Positions 25,760 to 33,886 of a stretch of 64,000 nucleotides of DNA are shown here, piece after piece; within the stretch, counting starts at the first letter, position 1, and each line of letters begins with the position of its first letter. Under the pieces are notes generated by a model, which was not told the DNA's origin, ran no database searches, and saw nothing but the letters and a program-made list of their open reading frames with translations. The stretch spans positions 19,993 through 83,992 of the forward strand of contig JAIEMA010000004.1 in assembly GCA_019752535.1 (NCBI GenBank). The letters run 5' to 3'. The position numbers and the translations under genes were made by a program. This DNA is from Bacteriovoracaceae bacterium (GTDB lineage Bacteria > Bdellovibrionota > Bacteriovoracia > Bacteriovoracales > Bacteriovoracaceae).

Positions 25760-26332
25760 TTATTTTTTTAATGAGAAGTGTCTACGGTAGGCACCATATA
25801 CTGCTCTCTCATCCGAGACAATACCGGATTTTGAACTAAAGCGAAGGTCTTTTTCGAGTTGAAAATCGACAGAGAGCTCTAACTCTGCGCCTGTCTCATA
25901 GAGGGCCTTCTCATCTGAACTCATGAGATCGCTTAAGCCTACTGCAACTCTATGACTTTCCGGGCTCCAGCTCATGCTGGTGAGGAATGCCTCTTCACGA
26001 GTCAGGGTCAGGAAGGCATCAAGAGTTTCAACTTGAACCTCTTCAGCAAAGAGGCTGTAATTAAGCATTGAGAAGGGGGAGACGACTTGAAAGCCCCAGC
26101 TCCCTTGAGATTCTTTGCAGGCCAAAAAAGTCAATTTCACATCAAAAATAGCCCAATCACCCTTGATCACTGGGCTTTCGGCTTCAAGACGATAGGCCCC
26201 ACGCTTATGAATAAAGGCGTCTACCGGCCCCTTGCACTCAGCGATTGATCCATCAGCGACTTTTACCGTTTGAAAGGAAGTCTCAGCAAAGGCCAAGACA
26301 GGCAAAAACAAAAGGAATAGCCAGGTTTTCAT
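25760..26332 (-). CDS. Secreted protein of unknown function
   Basis: A 190-residue exported protein with a signal peptide ending LAFA. ATG at 26332 is preferred over the one four codons upstream because GGAG lies 8 bases before it. The mature part has two cysteines and a beta-rich pattern. Family not recognised. The stop lies 8 bases before the RRM gene start on the same strand. Confidence 0.6.
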   Translation of the reverse strand: MKTWLFLLFLPVLAFAETSFQTVKVADGSIAECKGPVDAFIHKRGAYRLEAESPVIKGDWAIFDVKLTFLACKESQGSWGFQVVSPFSMLNYSLFAEEVQVETLDAFLTLTREEAFLTSMSWSPESHRVAVGLSDLMSSDEKALYETGAELELSVDFQLEKDLRFSSKSGIVSDERAVYGAYRRHFSLKK

Positions 26333-26446
26333 TTTGAGCTCCATTTTAGTGCTGCTTTAATGCCACAAAATGCGATCAAGCGGTGAAAATTTGAAAAATA
26401 TTCACGACTTAATCTCTTCTGAAGACTCTGGGGTTAAGCTTTAGCC

Positions 26447-27334
26447 ATGCGAATTCTATTTTTAATTTTTCTCTTCCTTCAGGGAGCTTCCGTTTGGGCG
26501 TCTAAGCTTGAGGCCCAAGCTTTAAGAAATGCGATTGAAATCCGCTTGAGCAGTGTTGCTAAACAGAAGATTCAAACAATTAAGCTTCCAGTGACGAGAG
26601 GGTTTGATCAGAAAGACTCTCAACTCTGTTGGGTCCACTCATTTTTAAATGCACAGGAAACTCTTTATTTAATTAAGCATCCTCGAGAGAAGATGGAGCT
26701 TTCACGTTCCTATTTTCAGTATCAAAATTTAAAAGATCGCATGTCTCGTCTCATTGAAAGTGAAGAGGAGTTTGCCTCTGAGCGTGGCACTCCTTTGGAT
26801 GCCTTTAGTTTAGCGCAAGAGCATGGGCTTTTACGCTTTGAAGAATACTCTGAGCTGTTAAGTGGCATTGATGGGAGATATCCTTCAATCATTCGTCTGA
26901 TTAAACGCGCAGGTAGTGAAGAAGAAAAATACAGAACTCTGGAAGATCAACTCAAATCTTTATTTGCCCCATTGCCTAATATCAATGAAGGGTTCACCCA
27001 TGAAATTCTTAAGGGGCAGAAATGGATTGCTTATGCTCCAGGCAGTAAGGAGGGATGGGCCCTCCATCCTGATTCAGACGCCCGACTAGGGACTGTGGCT
27101 TATTTTATGAAGATGTCGAAGATTATTGAAAAGATAAGAACTTCACTTCAAAAAGGAATCCCAGTCACTTATGGTGGAAATGGGCATTCGGTTTTAATTT
27201 ATGGGGCCGAATTAGATAGTCAATTCAGACCCCAAAAATATTTTATCAAAGACAGCTACTCACCCTATTTCTATTCCGCCGATCCTCAATCGCTTCATGA
27301 GAATCTCCTAGAAGTCAGTATTCCTGAAAACTAG
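26447..27334 (+). CDS. Secreted papain-like cysteine peptidase (C1/bleomycin hydrolase-like)
   Basis: A 295-residue protein with a signal peptide ending VWAS. The active-site motif DSQLCWVHSFLNAQ supplies the oxyanion Gln59 and nucleophile Cys61 followed by Trp. GNGHSVLIYGAE supplies His247. The third position reads YFIKDSYSPYF, with Asp269 where C1 peptidases have Asn. The Cys/His pair and spacing fit the bleomycin-hydrolase/aminopeptidase-C branch, although those are cytosolic and this one appears exported. It would degrade proteins or peptides outside the cell. The stop shares CTAG (27331-27334) with the convergent gene. Confidence 0.75.
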   Translation: MRILFLIFLFLQGASVWASKLEAQALRNAIEIRLSSVAKQKIQTIKLPVTRGFDQKDSQLCWVHSFLNAQETLYLIKHPREKMELSRSYFQYQNLKDRMSRLIESEEEFASERGTPLDAFSLAQEHGLLRFEEYSELLSGIDGRYPSIIRLIKRAGSEEEKYRTLEDQLKSLFAPLPNINEGFTHEILKGQKWIAYAPGSKEGWALHPDSDARLGTVAYFMKMSKIIEKIRTSLQKGIPVTYGGNGHSVLIYGAELDSQFRPQKYFIKDSYSPYFYSADPQSLHENLLEVSIPEN

Positions 27335-27786
27335 AGCGACATTCCTTGAGCGATAACATTACCGATGCTACAGCCCACGGTGCGTGGCTGACCAATGCGA
27401 GCGTTCACCCAACATGTCATGTTAGCAAAAGACTTAATGATTCTTCCTGGGCCTGCTGAAGTTTGAATAACGTTAAGAGAGCGCCAAATCTCATCAGCGA
27501 TATCGCCATTGAATGTGACACTTTGTTCAGTCCCAAAATTATTAATGCGAGCAATGTCGCTTCTTAACATAAATGTACACGAATATTTTCCACGCGCTTC
27601 CCCTCTTTTACAGGTGAGATTTCCGTCTCTGCCTTCGATGACTTTTTCTCCAGCAGCCTCTGTGGTCGCCAATGCCTTAAATACTTTGGCCGCACTTGGG
27701 TTACCGAATTCACCCATAATCATGGAAGAGCGGGCAAAGGCCGAAGTGACTAAAAAGAGAGAAGTAACTAAGAGTAATGCTTTCAT
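27331..27786 (-). CDS. Small secreted protein, paralogue of 24386-24820
   Basis: A 151-residue protein with a signal peptide ending TSAFA. It shares with the product at 24386-24820 the segments D-G-N-L-T-C, K-Y-S-C-x-F-M-L, V-T-F-N-G-x-I-A-D-E-I-W, A-N-M-T-C and V-x-C-S-I-G, with conserved cysteines. ATG at 27786 is chosen because GAGG lies 6 bases upstream and a clean signal follows. A perfect 16-base palindrome lies 93 bases upstream. Function unknown. Confidence 0.7.
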   Translation of the reverse strand: MKALLLVTSLFLVTSAFARSSMIMGEFGNPSAAKVFKALATTEAAGEKVIEGRDGNLTCKRGEARGKYSCTFMLRSDIARINNFGTEQSVTFNGDIADEIWRSLNVIQTSAGPGRIIKSFANMTCWVNARIGQPRTVGCSIGNVIAQGMSL

Positions 27787-27878
27787 AAAACCTCGATTGA
27801 AGTGGTTAATTCTTAAGTGATTAATGCCATGAGTCAGTGTTAAGGTGGGGAGGAGTGAAAAAAGCATCCACTCAATGT

Positions 27879-27894
27879 TTTCACGGCCGTGAAA
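27879..27894. promoter_or_regulatory. Palindromic operator candidate, copy 2 (perfect)
   Basis: TTTCACGGCCGTGAAA is a perfect 16-base palindrome between the divergent genes at 27786 (-) and 27908 (+). It is a variant of the site at 24899-24914, which has the same relation to a paralogous gene. It ends 13 bases before the ATG of the VF530-like gene, so a bound protein could block that gene as well. Confidence 0.5.
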
Positions 27895-27907
27895 GATGAA
27901 GGAATCT

Positions 27908-28135
27908 ATGACTAATCAAAGCCACAAAGACCCGCTTCATGGAAAAACACTAGAAGCTATTCTTCAAGAGCTAGTGACTCATTATGGATGGGATGAATTG
28001 GGGTTGATGATTGATATTCGATGCTTTCAATTTGAACCAAGTATCAAATCGAGCTTAAGCTTCTTACGTAAAACACCTTGGGCGAGAGCTAAGGTAGAGA
28101 GTCTCTACCTTAGCTTTAAAAAAGAGAATCCTTAA
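27908..28135 (+). CDS. VF530-family (DUF2132) DNA-binding protein
   Basis: A 75-residue protein. [21 protein letters not shown] near the start, then CFQ[19 protein letters not shown], is the diagnostic pattern of the small VF530/DUF2132 family, whose solved structure is a helical DNA-binding-like fold. ATG at 27908 has AAGGAA upstream; an in-frame ATG four codons earlier overlaps that ribosome site. The stop shares TTAA (28132-28135) with the convergent histone-like gene. Confidence 0.85.
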   Translation: MTNQSHKDPLHGKTLEAILQELVTHYGWDELGLMIDIRCFQFEPSIKSSLSFLRKTPWARAKVESLYLSFKKENP

Positions 28136-28611
28136 TTACTTTTTCTTCTTCCCAGCTTTTTCTTCGCAGCTTTCTTTGGAGCCGCTTTTTTAGCAGCTGC
28201 TTTTTTTACAACTTTTTTTGCAGCTTTCTTTGGAGCAGCTTTCTTGGCCGCTTTTTTCGCTGCTTTTTTTGCTGGTGCTTTTTTAGCAGGAGCTTTCTTC
28301 GCTGCTTTCTTGGCCGGTGCTTTTTTAGCAGGAGCTTTCTTTTCTTCTTTAACTTCTTTCTTTGCGACTACTTTAGCAGGCTTAGCTTTTGGAGCTGGCT
28401 TAGCGACTGGAGCATTCTCTGCCACAACTTTATACATTTCTACAAGCTCATGAAAAAAATCCCAAGACTCTTCAGGCTTTAAAGCCTCAAGGCGCAATTT
28501 AAGCTCTTCATACTTAGCAGCATCTTTGTCTTTGAAAAGGTTCACCATGTAGATACATTTTTGAACGTAATTATCTTTGCTGTGATCTTTTAGCTCTGTA
28601 GGGAAAGTCAT
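28132..28611 (-). CDS. Histone H1-like Lys/Ala/Pro-rich protein
   Basis: A 159-residue protein in two parts. Residues 1-68 form an acidic-to-neutral helical domain. Residues 72-159 are runs of [11 protein letters not shown]-type units with almost only Lys, Ala, Pro and Val, ending [10 protein letters not shown]. This tail resembles eukaryotic histone H1 and bacterial Hc/AlgP-like tails that bind and condense DNA. Cytoplasmic nucleoid role is inferred from composition. The repeat-coding DNA is prone to length change. Confidence 0.75.
   Translation of the reverse strand: MTFPTELKDHSKDNYVQKCIYMVNLFKDKDAAKYEELKLRLEALKPEESWDFFHELVEMYKVVAENAPVAKPAPKAKPAKVVAKKEVKEEKKAPAKKAPAKKAAKKAPAKKAPAKKAAKKAAKKAAPKKAAKKVVKKAAAKKAAPKKAAKKKLGRRKSN
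28142..28400. repeat. Repeat tract coding the Lys/Ala-rich tail
   Basis: Imperfect repeats of a gc(t/a)gcttttt(t/c)-type unit encode the basic tail on the minus strand. It is coding low complexity with no other repeat function seen. Confidence 0.6.
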
Positions 28612-28774
28612 AGATTCTCCTGTAAACGGTTGATGAGAAATCTTAGCTCTAAGACGAAGGGTAATTATAGAAATTTATACCAAAGCGAATTGCTCGGATA
28701 TTTGTCTGAGTTGAAAAGCTAGCTCATCTGTAGAATTTTTAGCAAAATGTATTTTTCTTCAATGAAGGTCTGCG

Positions 28775-30004
28775 ATGATTTTGAGCTTTTTCTTTCTTAT
28801 TACTCAATCGATGGCTTCCATTCCAGATGGTCTAAAAAAGCTTCATGACTTAGCTCAGCAACAGTCAGAGACCGTCAAAATGGCGGATTCAAGAAGTGAG
28901 CAAGCTGTAGAGAGAAAATCAAGGGCGGGCGGTACACTCCTTCCCACTGTGACTGCTCGTTATAATTATCAAGAAATTGATCCACCACCGGGCTCTCGTT
29001 CCGCCTTTACGCGTCTCAATCAATATTCTGCTCTGGTTAATCTGACTCAGCCTATTTATCGGGGAGCGGCTTATCCGGCCTATTCATTTTCTAAAATTGA
29101 TCTGGAGATGCAAGAAAGACTGCGTGAACAAGCTGGTCTTGGTCTGTGGCAAACGAGTGCTCAAGTTTTTTATAACTTGTGGATCGCGCAGAATGATTTA
29201 AATAGCGTTAAGAAGTTACGTGACTATAGTGATGAGCGAGTTAAGGAGTTACGTGAAAGAGTAAGGGTAGGGCGCTCTAGGAAAGGTGAACTTCTCCAAG
29301 CTGAAGCCCAGCTCTCTTCAGTTGAGGCCGATGTGTCTAGGGCCCAATACAATCTTCAATCAGCTCAAGAGAATTTAGACTTTGTCACAGGCTCCCCGCA
29401 TACCCCTGTGTTTGGAAGTCTTCCTTCTCAAATTGAAAGTGCTGCTCCTTTAGGTGACTATTTGCAAAAATCTCAACAGCGTCCCGACCTTAAGGCAAAG
29501 TCACAAGAAGTCTTGATGGCCGATAAGCAAGTTGAAATAGCGAAGGCTGGGCATCAGCCGAATGTTGATTTTACCGCCAACTACTATGGCCTTAGAACCG
29601 GTATCCTTGAGAAATCGAAGTGGGATGTAGGTGTACAAGTCAGTCTTCCTCTTTATCAAGGAGGAACAGTGGTGGCCCAGTCTCGTGAAATGATCTCTAA
29701 AAAACGTGAATCGGTTTTAGGATTTGAGCAACTCAAAAGACAAATTGAGCGAGATGTAAAAATCCTCTGGCAAAATGTCCAAACAATTGATCATGTCATT
29801 GCCGATTTAAAGAAGGCATACTCACGCACTGAAGCGACTTATAATGAAAATAAAAAAGATTATCGCTATGGACTGGTCACGAGTTTAGATGTGTTGGTTT
29901 CACTGAATGACTACATTAACACCAAGAGAAGCCTAGAGCGTGCCATTCTTGAGAGAGAGTTGACCTTCATCCAGCTTAAGGTTGCCTCGGGAGAAGCTCC
30001 ATGA
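28775..30004 (+). CDS. TolC-family outer-membrane efflux protein
   Basis: A 409-residue protein with a short signal (ITQSMAS), then two similar long-helix halves. The first runs through SALVNLTQPIYRGAAY and QTSAQVFYNLWIAQND; the second through VGVQVSLPLYQGGTVV and LIQ-like coiled helices to RYGLVTSLDVLVSLNDY. These LxQPIYxGG and LPLYQGG segments are typical of TolC/OEP trimers that form the exit duct of RND pumps. It overlaps the RND gene start as ATGA, so they are coupled. No periplasmic adaptor gene is adjacent. Confidence 0.88.
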   Translation: MILSFFFLITQSMASIPDGLKKLHDLAQQQSETVKMADSRSEQAVERKSRAGGTLLPTVTARYNYQEIDPPPGSRSAFTRLNQYSALVNLTQPIYRGAAYPAYSFSKIDLEMQERLREQAGLGLWQTSAQVFYNLWIAQNDLNSVKKLRDYSDERVKELRERVRVGRSRKGELLQAEAQLSSVEADVSRAQYNLQSAQENLDFVTGSPHTPVFGSLPSQIESAAPLGDYLQKSQQRPDLKAKSQEVLMADKQVEIAKAGHQPNVDFTANYYGLRTGILEKSKWDVGVQVSLPLYQGGTVVAQSREMISKKRESVLGFEQLKRQIERDVKILWQNVQTIDHVIADLKKAYSRTEATYNENKKDYRYGLVTSLDVLVSLNDYINTKRSLERAILERELTFIQLKVASGEAP

Positions 30005-31710
30005 GTTTATCGGACTTATCAATTCGCCGACCTGTTTTTGCTTGGATGTTAATGCTGGCACTTATTGTGTTTGGGATTTTAGCTTTCAGACGCATGGGAG
30101 TGAGTCAGCTTCCCGATGTCGATTTTCCTGTCGTGAATATTTCTGTCGCCTATGAGGGAGCAGCTCCGGAAGTGATGGAGCTAGATGTAGTGGATCCGAT
30201 CGAGTCTGCTGTCGTCGCCGTTGAGGGAGTGAAAGCGATCTCATCAAGTTCTAGGCTTGGCAGTGCAAATATCTCCGTAGAATTTGGTCTTGAAAAAGAT
30301 ATTAATGTGGCCGTTTCAGAAATTGAATCCAAGCTCAATCAAGCCGCTCGCAATTTACCTGATGATCTTGAACCTCCTGTCATAACTAAAGTCAATCCAG
30401 ATGATCGACCAATTATGTGGATGGGTGTCACTTCAACTAAAATGAGTCGCAAAGAGTTGATGGCGTTTGTGCGCGATCAATTGAAAGACAAAATACAAAC
30501 TGTTCCGGGTGTCGCCGATGTTTTTTTGGGTGGCTATGTTGAGCCTAATCTGAGGGTATGGGTTTCCTCTCAAAAACTTGATAAGTTCCAAATGACAGTC
30601 ACAGACATCGTCAATGCAATTAGATCGGAACATCAGGAAGCTCCGTCAGGCTATCTGGAAGATTCAAAACGTGAAAGGAACGTCCGAACATTGGGCGAAG
30701 CTTCAACAATAGAAGAATTTAAAAAGCTTCCACTTATTCGAAGAGGGGGAGCTGCGAATTTTAGCCCAATCTTTTTAGGTGAAGTGGCCACTATTGAAGA
30801 TGGTCTGGCCGATGTGAGAAGGATCTCGAGAGTTAATGGCATGACGGCCGTGGGTCTTGGGGTGAGAAAACAGCGTGGATCAAATACAGTCGCTGTCGCA
30901 GAAGGTGTAAAGAAGAAGATGGAAGAGCTTAATAAGGTTCTTCCAGAGGGCACAAGCATTGGGATCAATTTTGATTCCACTCAATTTATTGAAGAATCAA
31001 TCAATGAGTTAATTTTCACGATGACCCTCTCTGCGATTTTAACAGCTGTGGTGTGCTGGATATTTTTGGGATCATTTGCGGCGACTATTAACGTCGTCTT
31101 GGCGATCCCAACTTCAATACTTGGTGCTTTTATTGTTTTAAATTGGCTCGGCTTTACACTAAATACGTTCTCCCTTTTGGGCCTCTCTCTTGCCATTGGT
31201 ATTGTTGTAGATGATGCCATCATGGTGCTTGAAAATATTTATCGCCACCATGAAGAGGGAAAAAAGCGTGTTCGTGCCTCCTTGGATGGCGCCAATGAAA
31301 TCACATTCGCAGCTCTTGCCGCGACTGTTGCGATTATGGCGATCTTTATCCCCGTCGCCTTGATGGATGGGATTATTGGAAAGTACTTCTTCCAATTCGG
31401 TGTCACGATCTCAATTGCAGTGGCTTTCTCTCTAGTCGAAGCCTTAACTCTTACTCCAATGCGTTGTTCACAATTCATGGACCCACCAGGTCGTACTAGC
31501 CGTGTGGGAGCTTTCATGGATCGTCTGTTTTCGGGCTTAACAAGTTACTATCAGAAGTCTCTGGCCTGGACGCTTGATCATAAATGGATGGTCTTGATAC
31601 TCTCGACCGTTTTTTTTTGTGGGAAGTTTTTTTCTTGTGAAATTTATTCCCAAAGAATTTGTTCCTGTTCAGGATACCAGCCTCTTTATGATGAGAGTAA
31701 AAACTCCTGA
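30001..31710 (+). CDS. RND efflux transporter, N-terminal part (frameshifted)
   Basis: N-terminal half of an AcrB/MdtB-like inner-membrane proton antiporter. SIRRPVFAWMLMLALIVFGILA is helix 1, split by the first large periplasmic domain (PVITKVNPDDRP, VPGVADV). The central helices carry GLSLAIGIVVDDAIMVLENIYRH, with the paired Asp residues needed for proton relay, and FIPVALMDG. Agreement with the family ends near 31610, at a run of nine T, after which about 32 unrelated residues precede a stop. The rest of the protein continues in another frame from 31619. A single-base change in the T-run would restore one long protein. Confidence 0.85.
   Translation: MSLSDLSIRRPVFAWMLMLALIVFGILAFRRMGVSQLPDVDFPVVNISVAYEGAAPEVMELDVVDPIESAVVAVEGVKAISSSSRLGSANISVEFGLEKDINVAVSEIESKLNQAARNLPDDLEPPVITKVNPDDRPIMWMGVTSTKMSRKELMAFVRDQLKDKIQTVPGVADVFLGGYVEPNLRVWVSSQKLDKFQMTVTDIVNAIRSEHQEAPSGYLEDSKRERNVRTLGEASTIEEFKKLPLIRRGGAANFSPIFLGEVATIEDGLADVRRISRVNGMTAVGLGVRKQRGSNTVAVAEGVKKKMEELNKVLPEGTSIGINFDSTQFIEESINELIFTMTLSAILTAVVCWIFLGSFAATINVVLAIPTSILGAFIVLNWLGFTLNTFSLLGLSLAIGIVVDDAIMVLENIYRHHEEGKKRVRASLDGANEITFAALAATVAIMAIFIPVALMDGIIGKYFFQFGVTISIAVAFSLVEALTLTPMRCSQFMDPPGRTSRVGAFMDRLFSGLTSYYQKSLAWTLDHKWMVLILSTVFFCGKFFSCEIYSQRICSCSGYQPLYDESKNS
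31610..31618 (+). repeat. T9 homopolymer at the RND frameshift
   Basis: Nine consecutive T lie in the RND coding sequence exactly where family similarity moves from one frame to another. Eight T would read T-V-F-F-V-G-S-F-F-L and keep the protein intact. Homopolymers of this length are slippage-prone in replication, transcription and sequencing. Confidence 0.8.
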
Positions 31711-33124
31711 AGGCTCAAGCCTTGAGTTTACTGATTCAGTGGTTAAAGAAGTGGAAACCCTTCTTCTTGCTAAACCTGAGGTGGATCGCTTCTTTGTGGC
31801 CGTTGGAGGATTTGGAGGAAATGAATCGAATACAGCAAACGTATTTGTCACTCTAAAGAAACCAAATCAGAGACCGAAAGATCCGAAAACGGGGAAGAAA
31901 CCTAAACAATTTGAACTCCTTGATCTCTACCGCAAAGAATTTATGAAAATTAAAGGCGGGAAAATATTTGTTCAAGATACTTCACAAGGTGGCTTCTCTG
32001 CCTCAGGGCGAGGCTTCCCTGTCGAGTTCACTCTCACTGGACCTGAGTGGAGTGGGCTTTCAAAAGCGACTCGTAAAATCATGGATGAGATGACTGAAGT
32101 CGGACTCTATACCGATGTGGATACTGATTACAAAGAAGCTGTGACAGAGGTTCATATCGTTCCCAATCGCGAAGCGGCTAAGAAGTATGGTGTGAGTGTG
32201 AATGAGATTGGAAGCACCATCAATGCTCTGGTCGGCGGCCAAGCGATAGGTAAATTTTCTCAAAATGGTCACCGCAATGACATACGTGTAAAAATGCAGG
32301 ATGTTTCGGCCGATGAGAAGGCGACTCTTTCTCGAATTTTTGTGCGCAACACTCGCGGTGAGCTGGTCAGTCTTCCTGAAGTGGTGAATGTTGAAGAAAG
32401 TCCTGGTGCCACCTCAGTGACAAGAAAAAATCGGGCCCGGGCCGTAAATATTTTTGCGGGCCTTGCTCCTGGTGTCTCTCAAGAGAAGGCGCTAGAGCGT
32501 GTGAAAACTATTACAGCTAAACACCTGCCAGAGGGATATCAGCTTTTAGAGTCTGGAAACACAGAAACATTTAGAGAATCATTTCAGAGTCTGATCTTTG
32601 CGTTAGTGTTAGGTGTTTTGATTGCATACATGGTTCTTGGTAGTCAGTTCAATAGTTTTCTAGACCCTCTTGTTGTTTTAGTGGCCATGCCGTTTGCATT
32701 CTCTGGGGCCTTTCTTGCACTCTGGGGACTTAATCTTTCAATTAATATTTATTCAATGATTGGTCTCATTCTTTTGATGGGGATTGTGAAAAAGAACTCC
32801 ATTTTGATGGTTGATTTTACAAATCAAAAAAGAAGAGAAGGTTTTAAAATCCGTGCGGCCTTGGAAGTGGCGTGCCCACAACGTCTGCGTGCGATTATGA
32901 TGACGGCTTTTTCAACTGTAGCCGGTGCTCTTCCTCCGGCCTTAGCGATCGGCCCTGGATCAGAAGCCTTGGGTCCAATGGCGTGGGCCATTATTGGAGG
33001 AACGCTTGTTTCAACCTTTCTCACACTCTTTGTGGTGCCGGCGTTGTACAGTGCCGTCTCTCGCGAGAGAAAAAATATTGAAATTGAAGATGAGATAGAC
33101 TCAGCGTTGGCCAAAAGCCTGTGA
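31619..33124 (+). CDS. RND efflux transporter, C-terminal part
   Basis: The continuation of the RND pump in another frame, about 500 residues. It begins in the membrane segment before the second periplasmic domain (VKFIPKEFVPVQDTS matches the family's EF-P-x-x-D entry), then shows the porter domain, and helices with ALVLGVLIAYMVLGSQF, MGIVKKNSILMVDF (conserved Lys) and LALAIGPGSEA-like RMRPI..T region. There is no good independent ribosome site; GTG at 31619 is the first usable codon. It probably belongs to a single gene 30001-33124. If the shift is real, the pump is broken or switchable. Confidence 0.8.
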   Translation: MGSFFLVKFIPKEFVPVQDTSLFMMRVKTPEGSSLEFTDSVVKEVETLLLAKPEVDRFFVAVGGFGGNESNTANVFVTLKKPNQRPKDPKTGKKPKQFELLDLYRKEFMKIKGGKIFVQDTSQGGFSASGRGFPVEFTLTGPEWSGLSKATRKIMDEMTEVGLYTDVDTDYKEAVTEVHIVPNREAAKKYGVSVNEIGSTINALVGGQAIGKFSQNGHRNDIRVKMQDVSADEKATLSRIFVRNTRGELVSLPEVVNVEESPGATSVTRKNRARAVNIFAGLAPGVSQEKALERVKTITAKHLPEGYQLLESGNTETFRESFQSLIFALVLGVLIAYMVLGSQFNSFLDPLVVLVAMPFAFSGAFLALWGLNLSINIYSMIGLILLMGIVKKNSILMVDFTNQKRREGFKIRAALEVACPQRLRAIMMTAFSTVAGALPPALAIGPGSEALGPMAWAIIGGTLVSTFLTLFVVPALYSAVSRERKNIEIEDEIDSALAKSL

Positions 33125-33886
33125 GGGCATGGCCAAGTATTTCTTCACGCCTTCTTCAGGTGGGCCATCAAAGATGACGGTTCCTTGCGAGAGGATGATG
33201 ACACGATTACAGAGTTGTAAAATTTGATCCGGCCCGTGAGAGACAAAAACAACCGCGTCTGATCTCTCAATTTTGCTCATCATTCTGGCCGCAATTTTAT
33301 CTTTGAAGAACACGTCGGCCCCATCAAAGACTTCGTCCAAAATAAGAATGTTACTGGGAGTCGATGAAATTAAAGAGAGCACTAAGCGCGCTTGCATTCC
33401 TTTGCTGTAGGTTTTAAAAGCAGCATCGAGAAAAGGACCTAACTCAGAAAAGGCGAGGGCTTCTTCAACAATATCTTTTGGAACATCTCTTGTTTTAAAA
33501 AAAAGCCTAGCAAGAAGATAAGCATTTTCTCTGCCTGTCAGTTCAGGAAGTATTCCCGTTCCCACATCAAAAATGGCTTCAACCTCACCATGAGTGGTGA
33601 CTGATCCAATATTCGGTCTGATCATTCCACAAAGTATTCGACACAAGCTTGATTTACCTGCTCCATTGACCCCGATAAGACCAATGCGATCTCCTCTATG
33701 AATCTCTAAATCAACCCCTTTTAGGATCGGGAGATTTTCAGGGGAGCGCATAAAGAACTCCCATGGATGTTTTGTGGCTTCGATAAAGGCGTCTCTTAGC
33801 CCTGTATGCGCATAGAGGCGAATCGGATAGTCGAGATGAAGATTTTTTGCTTCTAATAAAATATTAGAGGGCGATGAAGAGTTCAT
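33101..33886 (-). CDS. Wzt/KpsT-type ABC transporter ATPase
   Basis: A 261-residue ATP-binding subunit of a polysaccharide (O-antigen, teichoic or capsule type) exporter. Walker A GVNGAGKSS is at 72-80, the signature YSKGMQ at 160-165 and Walker B LILDE at 181-185. The GMQARL form of the signature is characteristic of the Wzt/TagH branch. It lacks the extra C-terminal sugar-binding domain of some Wzt proteins. It overlaps its permease gene by 23 bases and the convergent RND 3' end by 24. The exported glycan is unknown, as no glycosyltransferases are nearby. Confidence 0.88.
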   Translation of the reverse strand: MNSSSPSNILLEAKNLHLDYPIRLYAHTGLRDAFIEATKHPWEFFMRSPENLPILKGVDLEIHRGDRIGLIGVNGAGKSSLCRILCGMIRPNIGSVTTHGEVEAIFDVGTGILPELTGRENAYLLARLFFKTRDVPKDIVEEALAFSELGPFLDAAFKTYSKGMQARLVLSLISSTPSNILILDEVFDGADVFFKDKIAARMMSKIERSDAVVFVSHGPDQILQLCNRVIILSQGTVIFDGPPEEGVKKYLAMPSQAFGQR

